Positions 24,100 through 33,700 of a stretch of DNA of 64,000 bases are shown here, piece by piece (positions within the stretch are counted from its first letter, which is position 1; the number at the start of each line of letters is the position of its first letter). Origin of the DNA: Stercorarius parasiticus (Eukaryota; Chordata; Aves; Charadriiformes; Stercorariidae); NCBI GenBank assembly GCA_013396915.1, contig VWZL01002048.1, forward strand, positions 1 to 64,000. The letters run 5' to 3'. Below the pieces are notes generated by a model. It made no database searches. It had not been told where the DNA came from and worked only from the letters and a program-made list of their open reading frames with translations. The position numbers and the translations under genes are program-made.

Positions 24100-24480
24100 C
24101 CCACCTCCTCTGATCTGGTTTTAAAGCCTGGCCTCCACCACTCGTGCGGTCATTTGGATCTTTGATTGCCCTTGCTTGCCCTCCTCTTCCATCTTTTTGA
24201 TCCTTGCTGTTGACATTTTCAGGGACAAGATGCTGCTCCTGAGGGGTAAGGCTCAGCTCAGAGCCCCGAGTTTTATGTGTCTGCGTGGGACTGCATATTC
24301 CCACCTGCATCACTTTTACAGTTACCTACACTGAACACGACCTGCTGTTTTGTTGCTCTGTCCTGTAGGACCCCTTTGACCCCTTCCTGCTATCTCCCCC
24401 TGGGTGAATAACCATCACCAAATGCAGCCGCCTCACCGTTCATACCCCATTTAGGACATCGGTGTCAAACAGCCATTTCC
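24100..24480. repeat. Possible ancient amniote interspersed repeat or element-derived conserved sequence
   Basis: The block ACCTACACTGAACACGACCT, then TGCTGTTTTGTTGC, then TGTAGGACCCCTTTG, and later CACCAAATGCAGCCGCCTCA, resembles a repeat I recall from turtle, crocodile and bird genomes (CR1/L3-like). It is strongly diverged, and I cannot confirm the family or its borders without a repeat search. Confidence 0.3.
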
Positions 24481-25619
24481 AGCACTGACCCGGCAGAGCT
24501 TGACCTCCTGGGAACAGCTCTGTCGTTCCCACGCAGGTACAGAGGAGCATGGGGTGATGGTCCTCCAGAGTCAGTCCATCCCCTTCCCTGGTCACCCCTT
24601 CAGCATCCTGACAGCCCTACAGCGTCCGCTGCCGAGTATTTCCTCCCCTCTCCCTGGAGAGACTTGCCTGACATGCCAGCGTGTTGCAGACCAGAGCTGT
24701 TAAGGACAGAAAGCCAGACCCAGACATGTATGTGTTGGGTTTTTTTTTAAATTTGCAAATTCCAGGGATAAGTTCTTGAAATGAAACATGATCGGTTCTT
24801 GCCAAGGGGCAAAGCAGAAGCAGCTAATGGTATCCAAAATGTCCCAGGTCAGCAGAGCTGATGTCAGTTTGATGGGGAATGTGTTAATACATGTGTTTAT
24901 GACCTTGCTAGACCATACCTAGCAATCCAGTAATTCAGCCATGCTTTTTAATAAGGCAGGCAAAGATCCCGCTCAGCCCTGGAAATTGCACTCCAGCGTC
25001 TCCATCAAGTGGAGAAGGGAAGCTGCGTGAGGAAGGTGTCCCAGCACCATGGGCTCCCCAGCTCTCAGGGGTCTCAGTGGCAGGCACGGCCGTAAGAAGG
25101 CAGTTTCCAGAGCCCGTCGACACCCCAGGTTTGGGAAGCGCACACATGACCTCTTGTTCAGCCAAAGCCCTCCAGCCCCTCTTTGCCCCCAGTGCTGTCC
25201 TCCTGGACTTCTCCTCCCCAGCTCCTACAAACCCCAGAGCCTTTGCAAGGCAGCTCTCCATTGCTGTCCTACACCTACTGCTGGCTTTCCTCTGGGAAAA
25301 AAACACCTGATTTACCTCTTTCCACCCACTGGGGGTGGGCTTTGTGTCAGAGATGGAGCAAGACCTAAAGCAGTTTTAAGCAAACTGGCTTCGTAAGGCA
25401 TCTCCTGCAAGGCAGAGTCAGGCTTGGGGCACTACACGTGTTTCAAGCCTAAAAATGAGGTACCCTCTAAGGGTGCCTGCTGAATGCTGCAGGGAGGGGG
25501 CTGTAAATGTCCTGCTTGATCTCCAGGCCCCAAAATCAGGTGCCTGGAGCTGTACCAGACAAGAGGCAACAGCTATACCTGTTTTCTCCCTGCTCACCTG
25601 CCTTGGGTTGCATCGTACA

Positions 25620-25690
25620 CAGGCTCACAGAGGTCTTGGTGGGAAGGGACCTCTGCGGGGTTTCAGTCCAGCCTCCCACGTGGCGCAGGA
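25620..25690 (-). mobile_element. Decayed CR1 LINE 3'-end remnant (tentative)
   Basis: The plus strand has CTCACAGAGGTCTTGGTGGG, then AAGGGACCTCTGCGG, then CAGTCCAGCCTCCC, which fits the reverse complement of a CR1 3' end. Only about 70 bp is alignable by eye, so this is a weak call. Confidence 0.4.
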
Positions 25691-26686
25691 AAGGCATGAG
25701 GCATCGAAGTGGGTCATCGGGGAGGTTCTCTGAAGCACACGATCCTGTGGGTGAACAACGCGGGAAGTCAGTGGGGCTGTCCCTGCCTCTTCTGTCTGGG
25801 CTCACCTGCAGGCAGGGAAGCTTTGAGATATGCTGGTCAAGCACTCAAAGCAGGGTGCAGCAGGAACTTGGTCAGCAGCCCAGGCAGAAGAAAATAACCT
25901 CCCTGCTGCAAAACTGCCCCACTTGGACAAGTCAGTTCACCTGGAGATCGACCGCCTGCTCTGCAGCCGTGGGGAAGATTGCTGTGGACACCCCTGGGTC
26001 CAGATTTCACCAACTGTGAAACTCAGCTGTGCATCTCTATCGAAGCAAAAGGCAGAAATGAGTGTCTGCGGGTTTATTTCAGTTTGCCTGTATCCATCTC
26101 TCCTGTAAACACGGGGATGGCAATAAGTGACGTGTGAAGGGCGAGAAAAGTGCCTAAACGTAATCAGGGCAGCAGAGGGACAAACCTCCACTCAGCAAAA
26201 ATTGTTAGCCCTGCCTTGTCTTTCACGATACTCATCATCTCCAGCAGACAGCTAGGAGGGTCAAAAGTCTGTTGCTGGCTTTCAGCAGGGCACTGATTTT
26301 TGACCTCCTCTGTAAGACATGGCAGAAAGGACTTCTCTTGACCAGTTCAGAAGGCGTGGAGATGCTCAAGCTGAAAAGGAAAAAAATAACTCATCTCTAG
26401 TATCGAAACAGGCCCAGTGTGTCACCGAGCATTTGCTGTGCTCAAGACTCAGTGCTCAGCAGAGCGATGGCATCCACTTCCACCCCAGCTCCCTGCCAAG
26501 GAGCAACGAGAGGTGGGGGCAGGATGAGCCATGGGTGCCCTCCTGAAAGGAGCACCTAGGGGAGGAGGTGGTGGCAGCATGGGTAGCCTCTGGCGACAGC
26601 CCTGGGCAAGATGATCTAAGGAGTATGGTTCAGCCTGGGGGAGCCTAGGAGCAGCAGGAGATGGAGGCTGAACAAGAGACAAGGCT

Positions 26687-26760
26687 GCAGTGTAGGTCCA
26701 AGGTCCATCTGGGAGACAGGACTGGGGAAAAGACTACGTGCAGTGTAGGTCCAAGGTCCA
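26687..26760. repeat. Two exact copies of a 21-bp motif containing AGGTCCAAGGTCCA
   Basis: The motif GCAGTGTAGGTCCAAGGTCC plus one A occurs at 26687-26707 and again at 26740-26760, 53 bp apart. Each copy contains two AGGTCC(A) half-sites spaced by one base, a layout like a nuclear receptor DR1 site, although the half-site differs from AGGTCA. Confidence 0.6.
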
Positions 26761-29700
26761 CCTATGCACAGGGAGGTTAGAAAGGGACAGAGATAGGTAA
26801 AGGTACAGCCCAAGACCTAACCTCGGTGCTTTGGGCTGACATTAAATGGAGTCTACAGAGCCACAAGCAGAAGGTGAGGTTGGCCAGGGCCACTAAGACC
26901 TGCTGGTGTTTGCAGAGTCCTGGTAGATGGTCCACCAACATCCCTCATGGAGAGAGGTGTCCCTTAAGAAGTGCTGTGGGTGCTGGGGATCACCATGGGG
27001 CTACATCAGGGTGACACAGAGCCAGGGCAGGGACACGGCATGGGGGCCTGGACCTGGGACAGAGATGAGGAATCACAAAGATGCCCCAGAGGCTGGATGG
27101 GGAGGGGGTGGGAGTCAACACTGAGGAGCTCCAGGGCTGGGGGTAGTTATGGAGCACAGGGTCACAGACACGCAGGGTTTGGGGGAGTGAAGGGGAGCAA
27201 GATCCAGGGGCGCCATGGGGGCAAGGCCCTGCAGCATCTGAGGGCCAGGGCTCATGGTGGAGGCAATGAGATGATAAGCTGGGAGCCAAGGAGGACCCTG
27301 GCACAGGCCACAGCCTCTGCCAGATGAGGCTCAGGACAGGGTTGGAAGCATGGCCATCTCCCCGGCAGCACCGACAAGGAGCTGCCCTGCTCACCCACAG
27401 GTGATACAAGTCCCCAAGGAGACAACAGGCTGGCGTCTTATCTGACAGTTGAAACCAGGAAATAAACAGATGAAGAAATCTGATTATTGGAGGAAGAAGC
27501 CGGGCAGAGACTGGTCACAGGTTAGGGAGCAGCGCCGAGCCCTGCCACGTCAGCAGAGCATTGCAGGGACTAACCCTGCAGGTGACAGCAATGGTTTTCT
27601 GCCCACCCAGCTCTCCAAGCTGTCCTGGAATGGCAGTGGACATGCTTTGCAAGGTAACACAAGCCAGGACTAAGCCTCCACTTGCTCGCTTTTCTGCAGG
27701 AGTTTCTTTTCCAGCAAACCAAAGAAACCCCAGCCCAGGGCGTGTGGTCCTAAGTACATAAGAGACACCTGGTATGGGGCACAGGTGTCCCCTCACGTCT
27801 CCTTGATCCTTCTTCTTCCTCCCCATTTGTTTCAACAAGGCACTTCCAAGATCTCAAAGCTCGGTCAAGAGCTGAGCATTAGAAAGCCACAGTCTCTGGT
27901 TCATTCAGAGGTTTCTCTGCTGTTTTCCACTCCTTCACCAACACGGGGGCTCAGGCTGGCTGGGTAGATGGATCTTTCCAGACACAAAGCTCTCAACACT
28001 TCCTGAAGCAGATTGGTTTCTTCAGCGTTCCTGTTGGCAAACATGGAGCTCAAAACCAAAAAAGAGGGGAAGCAAAACTTCCCACATGGTTTCCAGCAAC
28101 CATGCATTGCAGCGGTACGGAGACAGGAGCAGCTTCTACAGAGAAGATGCTTTGAATGTGATACCTCAAGATGTCAGCAGTGTCAGCAGCCATTCCGAGA
28201 CTCTCCAGCGAGCCTTGGCCAAGATGGGGACTTGTTGGAGCTCATAATATGGCTCCGTGGGACAAGCCATGGTGGCAGGCAGGCAGAAAACAACTTTCCT
28301 TGAGCATTACCCAGCCCCATCTCGTGGCAAGGACCAGCAAAACCTCCAAGAGCAGCAGCGAGGTTTGCCACCTCCACGTCTGCCTGCTGTGTGGGCATGA
28401 GAGTGGTTTCCTGGACGTGTCTTCTGCCCTGTGTGCCTGGTTAAGGCATCCCCTCTCCTCCAGCATCCCCCATCCCAGCCGCAGGCAGGAGTGGCAGGGT
28501 TGGCCCGAGCTCTTAGCAGCTCTGGTACGTGCACATGTCCTCGGCTGCTGTCATCTGAGCCCTGAGCCTGAGCCTGCTGTGGGGTTTGTGCTAACAGGCT
28601 GGGTATGTGTTGACTGCAGAAGCACATGTTGCTGGGTTATTGCCCATATCCTCTCTTTGCCACCTCATTGTGGTCTCCATTCCTGGTCCATCTTTCTTTT
28701 ATGGAGGCCATCAAGGTAGCTCACCACCTTCGCTGCTGAAGGAGGCTGAGGCAGCTCTGCCGCAAGCAGAGAACAATGGTGAGAAGCACCAGGGCCTCCT
28801 TCTCTCTGCACAGAGCAATGGGGTCCTCTCTCCATGGTGGCTCACCACGCCAGGCTGGGAGCAGCTGGCATCACACAAGGGATGACAAATGGTGGACCTT
28901 CACCATCCTTTTCTTTGAGAACAGCGAGAATCCAGGCAGGAATGGCATCACTCAAAGGTGCCAGCATGGAAGGTGTTACACTGTCCCCAGCTAGCAATAG
29001 CTGGCAAACTCAACCCGAATTGAAGGCCCCAAGCACAGGGTGGGAAGTGGTTTAGATGGGGAACTGCAAACTGTCCCAGATCACCGGCTCCCATAGAGAT
29101 GGAGAAGGAGGTAGATATTGATTTCCACCTCTTTGGCTTTGTAAATCTGGCATGGTGTGGATAGCCAGACACAGGGGCCTTCCTTCTAACAGTCGGGCAC
29201 CCACCAGTCTGGAATGGGGAGCGGTAGTCCTGCCTACCCCCTGTGAGAGAGGGGACAGGAATTCGGGCTGCCTTTGATGTCCCCAGCCAGCGGTGAGGAG
29301 GCAGAGGCAGCACACGAGCTGCAGCCTTCACATGCGATTACACGGTGGCTGATGGAAAGTGACATGAGGGACACAACACGTCTGGTGTCCGCTCGCATCC
29401 TATCGCAGTCGGAGAACCAGGAATAAGCAGTTAATTTGCAGCGAGCCGCAGCTTGCTTTCCCAAAGCCCAAGCCCTGGACATCCCACTCCTCCTGACTCA
29501 TGGAACCAGTGAGAGGCTTTGGCACGAGACCTCCCATCCCTTTTGGCCGAGGGGTCACTGAGGACATCTGTGCAGCAGTGTCATTGTCCCACCACCAGTT
29601 CTCCTCCCAGTGCCTTGGGACTTGCCTGGGGAACAGCATTTCCCAGTGGCCCAGTTTGAGCGACACAGGACTAACTTCTCTTCTAATGCTGGGGAAAACT

Positions 29701-29764
29701 CCACTGTTGGAAGACTCTAGTGTCTGAATTCATGAAAATATTCACTTCATAGCCAGCTATGCTC

Positions 29765-30288
29765 TGTGGGATTCAAGGACTCGTTTTCGAGCCTTGCCAG
29801 GTGCGGGGATGAGAAGTGAGACCTGGGCACTTGACCCAGGCTGCCAACAGGGTTATTTCATACCATGAACGTCACTTTCAATATAAATCAGAAAGTTTGC
29901 TGTGTAGTTTCTCTCTCCCTTGATAGCGGTGATCCTGAGCACTCCTTGTCCTGGTGTCGGAGCCCTGAGCCCTTCCCTTCCTCCCGAAGCCGCAGCACCC
30001 GCAGTGTCCCACATTGGCTGTCCCTGCTGGGAGTGCACGGCTTCCCGCTGCTGGAGTGGGCTGAGTATAATCCTTGTGTATCTTATATTAGTAGCGGGAT
30101 CAATACCGGTTCTTTAGTATTATCGTTAATTATTTAGTCTTATCCTATTATATCTATTTATATTTCAATCCTCGTGTTTCCTTGTTTTCCCGCGATTCCC
30201 CTTCTCGGCTGGGGAGGGGTCCCCGGGTGAGGGAATACCTGTCTGAAGGGCAGTAAATTGCTGCGGGTTTTCCCAAACCATTAACGCC
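29765..30288 (+). mobile_element. Diverged LTR, avian endogenous retrovirus (ERV-L-like), probably a solo LTR
   Basis: This stretch keeps the order of a retroviral LTR. There is a U3-like part with GCCTTGCCAGGTGCGGGGAT and GACCTGGGCACTTGACCCAG, a CRE-like AACGTCAC followed by the TATA-like AATATAAAT (about 29879), and a GGAGTGGGCTGAGTATAATC block near 30052. An AT-rich part then leads to TTTCAATCCTCGTGTTTCCT (about 30162) and a C-rich U5-like tail. No internal viral genes are attached. The outer borders are uncertain, and the polyadenylation motif is degraded. It lies directly upstream of the NDUFA10 CpG island and points the same way. Confidence 0.65.
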
Positions 30289-30420
30289 CTCGGAAAGTGA
30301 CTTTCTCGGGCAGGGAAGCCACGGTTTGGGGACACAGCGCGACAGCGTCCCCTGCCACATCCCTGCGCGCGCTGCCTGTCCCCCTAAGCCCCGCCCTCCA
30401 GCGGGCGCGGCCGGAGCCAC

Positions 30421-30530
30421 GGGGGCGTGGTCTGAGCGTGAGGGGCGTTGTCGACGCGACGGGGGCGTGGCCTGCGCGGCGAGGGGCGCGGCCTGAGGGA
30501 AGGGGCGTGGCATGTGCGCTGGGGGCGTGG
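30421..30530 (+). promoter_or_regulatory. Array of six GC boxes with a 20-bp period
   Basis: GGGGCGTGG-like boxes start at about 30421, 30441, 30461, 30482, 30501 and 30521, a nearly exact 20-bp spacing (about two helical turns). Four are GGGGCGTGG and two are variants (GGGGCGTTG, GGGGCGCGG). They fit SP/KLF binding sites. The intervening bases (TCTGAGCGTGA, CCTGCGCGGCGA) are also partly alike, so this may be a small tandem repeat that became a promoter module. Five GCGTG cores are present. Confidence 0.75.
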
Positions 30531-30638
30531 CTACTCAATCCCTCATAGCCCCCCCCGCAGACTACTGCTGTGACGTTATCACTCCGCGCCCGGCCGCTTC
30601 CGTCGCGGCGGGGCCGGCGGCGTCTCCTGGGCTCCGCC

Positions 30639-30719
30639 ATGTCCTTGTGGCTGAGCAAGTTCGGCCCGACCGCGGCCGCCGCCGCTCGGGGCCGCCTGGG
30701 GAGCGCCGTCCTGCCGGCG
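30639..30719 (+). CDS. NDUFA10: NDUFA10 exon 1 (start codon, mitochondrial presequence)
   Basis: ATG in context gctccgccATGt; 27 codons starting [20 protein letters not shown] and ending in Ala before a gtgagc donor. Basic residues (Lys7, Arg17, Arg19), many alanines and no acid suit a matrix-targeting helix. An upstream in-frame ATG at 30570 would add 23 Arg-rich residues in GC-rich DNA. I prefer 30639 because its context and presequence length match other NDUFA10 proteins. Confidence 0.9.
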
Positions 30720-33700
30720 GTGAGCGGGGCCGGGGAAGGGGGAGGTTCCCCGCGCCTCAGCTGTGGTTCTCCCGACTGCGGCGGCCGCCCCTCGGCGCGG
30801 CCGGGCGGGCTCACCTTGGGGTGCCCGGGCCGCTGCGGCCTCCCCGCGGGACTGGCGTGGGCTGTGCCGGTAGTGCCCTCTCTCCGTGCGTTAGGGGCCC
30901 CTGAGCCGGCCTCTGCTCGCCGTCCTGTGCCCGGGGGGGCCTTGTCTCCGGGGAGCCTTGGGGAGGGCCCAGTGGCGGGGGGAGGCTGGGCTGGGCTCCT
31001 CCCGAGAAAGGGACATTCCCAATGGACGAAGGCAGGGGCTTTGGAGAGGAGGCGAGGTTTAAGGTAGAGGCACAAGTCAACAGCTGAGGCCAGAGCGAGG
31101 TGACCCAGTGACCTTCAGCTTGTGAATGTGATCTTTGGCAGTGTGAGCAGAAGAATATTAAATAAAAATAAAATCTCACATTTTGCTCAAAAAACCTTTA
31201 AATCTTACTATATTGATCAAAACAAGGATTATTTAGTTTTTACCAAGGGCCATGTGTGGCTTTACTGAGCAGGGTTCAGTAAGGTACTGCCTTCAGCTTC
31301 ACAGGCCAGGTGAGTATTTCTTTCTGCCTTTGTCCAGAAAGGAGACTGTAACTGTCCTGAGAGGCTGGGAGAGAGTCCTGAGAGATGGGGAGTGGGTTTA
31401 ATGTTAATATCAACCCAAGAAACAAAAACACAAGCAAAAGCCTGCTGTGGGGTCTCCCTTGGGAACACAGGGCACATCATGTGTCTGTGGCCTTAGGTAA
31501 GTCAGGGAAGTTTCAGTCGTAGATATAGAGCAGAGAGTTCTGGCAGAGCAGCTCTGCTTCAGGCTTTAGCTATGCTGGAAATTGGTTTCATGGTTTCTGT
31601 CTTCTCAGCCTTGCATTTCATAAACAGCTTCTCAGCCCAAATACTGCTTTAGTTGCTAAGCTGAAGTGGCAGCGCTAACTTTACTGTATGAAATTCCTTG
31701 TATTAGATGGGCAAGTGCGTATAGTCTGGCCTGTGCAAAAGATCTGAAAAAGCTGTACTTTAAGCATGCCTAGTTCAGCTAAGAACTGCAATAGGCTAAT
31801 TTTGTTGTGTTTTCTTTCAGGCAAGGATTCATGTCAGCCCTGAGCAGAACTTGCAGTATGGCTGGCTTGCTTATATGTTGGGAGACAGAGCTACAAAAAA
31901 GTTCACTGAATACAGCAAAATCTTTACGGTGGAGGGAAACTTATCTTCTGGGAAGGGGAAGCTTGCAAAACAAATAGCAGAAAAACTAGGTACATCTTTA
32001 TTTTATCTATTTCTCTAATAGTTAATAGAATTTAATGGTGTAATTGTGGGTCTCGTGTAAAGAAAGATAGTTCACCAAACCAGCAATTCTTGACTAGCAA
32101 ATTGTTAGTTAGGCAATACTGCCGTTATGTGGAAGGCTGATAAGGGGAGAATAAAATGTTGGTGAGGTTTGAGATGAGGATAGGACGCTTGTCAGATCTG
32201 CAGGATACTTGTGTGGGTATGGTTTGTTGTGAATGAAATTTCAGTTCTAACGAAGTCAGTTTGCTTGCTGAGCTCCTAGCTCTGGTAGAGTCACTGAGCA
32301 CCTTGAGAGGTAAGATTTTCTGCGTGAAATCAGATCAGAGGATTGGTGGCAGAATGATTCTGCTTGGAATGATAGCTCAGGTCTCACTGGAGTGGTGAAA
32401 GGTGGCAATATTTCAAATTAGGGTTTGTCTGCCCTTTGTGGTGTGCTTGACCAAAGGATTTTGTGCTGTTTTAAAGAGTTGTTTAAAGTATAGCTATATA
32501 TTTAAATGAGCTGAATAGAAGTTTACTGTAAACGAACAAAACACTATTTTGTTTGGTACTCTGTTTTGGGTTTCTTTTTTGTCAGGAATGAAACATCTCC
32601 CAGAAGCAGACATCCATTACCTAGACAGAATCACGGGAGATGGAACCCTGCTGCATGAGAAATTTAATGGTTTCTGTAACCTAGAGAGGTTTTACAATGA
32701 TCCGAAATGCCCCGATGGACACTCTTACCGACTGCAAGCTTGGCTCTTTGGTAACCGTGTTTTACAGTATGCTGATGCATTGGAGCATCTGCTGACCACA
32801 GGTTAGATTTCACAGTAAATTTCACTTATAAATTTAACTTCTGAATACTAGTTGCGAGTAGGCTGTTTTTAAATGCTTTGCTGGTATCTGTGTTTTAAAA
32901 TAAAAGGTTCTTAAATTGTTAAGCTTTTTTTCCCCCCCCCTCTTAATGGGTACAGGTTAACAGCTCATTTAGAAAAGTACCTTGCACATTTTCTGTTAAA
33001 ACAGCATCTTAAATCATTTCTAGCAAAGGAAATGCATACCAGGTATCAATTTAATTACTTTTAATTTGGCAATCCTTGATTATTTTCAAAAAGACAATGT
33101 AAACTTACCAAGGTAGCTGTGAGTTGTACAGCCTTTTAAAAACTCTCTGTAGACTTAGTTCCTAATGGTGTTTTTTGTTCAATCTTTTTGATTTCATTAA
33201 ACACTGTTTTGTGGTGATGTTATTATCATTTGAGTGTCTTCTGGTGAGAAAAGATTTCCTATACCAACACTGACTTACCTGTTGCTTGTACTTTCATCTT
33301 TTTTAGGAAATACTTATTAAGAGATGTGAATGCTAGGAAGTTTGACACATGCTTAAATGTACTCCTTAAATGTACTAATACTTAGCCACTGTAGCGATAG
33401 GCACAGTAGGAGAATATATGGGTGAGACAGGCATGTTCAGTATACATATCCAGTACGTTTGTCCAGGCCAAAACGTTGCTCTTTTGTTTTATTTAAAAAT
33501 TCTAGAAAAGCATTCAGAAAATTGATGGTAAGAGCAGTATCGTCTTTCATTTTAAATGTTGCTGCCAACAGTCTCTTTAAGCCTTGCTGACTGGAGCCTA
33601 CTTTCAATTGCAGGACAAGGTGTGGTGATGGAGCGCTCTCCTTACAGTGACTTCGTGTTTCTGGATGCGATGTTTAAACAAGGCTATATTCAGAAACGAT

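Larger units (their letters stand above)
23108..29760. other. Intergenic region between the divergent AHR2-like and NDUFA10 genes
   Basis: About 6.6 kb with no gene I can support. Contents: two AACCATGG-type short palindromes (about 23729 and 23799), a possible ancient repeat (about 24100-24480), a decayed CR1 end (about 25620-25690), a duplicated 21-bp motif (26687 and 26740) and a purine-rich stretch (about 26600-27330). ORFs up to 182 codons (28171-28719 plus) show no recognisable domain. Confidence 0.65.
30350..30970 (+). promoter_or_regulatory. NDUFA10 CpG island and promoter
   Basis: Strongly CpG-rich DNA spans the first exon and its flanks, as usual for a housekeeping mitochondrial gene. 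No TATA box is seen. A TGACGTTA element (about 30571) resembles a CREB/ATF site, and GCTTCCG (30596-30602) fits the reverse complement of an ETS/GABP (NRF-2) site, common in nuclear genes of oxidative phosphorylation. The 264-codon minus ORF here is a shadow of CpG-rich DNA. Confidence 0.8.

Noticed and set aside
28171..28719. 182-codon plus-strand ORF in the intergenic region
   Set aside because: Cys/Ser/His-rich with no domain or signal for a gene, and overlapping ORFs in other frames. It looks like chance.
30281..31075. 264-codon minus-strand ORF over the NDUFA10 CpG island
   Set aside because: GC-rich islands lack stop codons. The ORF is Pro/Arg/Gly/Ala-rich with no domain and overlaps the promoter and first exon of NDUFA10.
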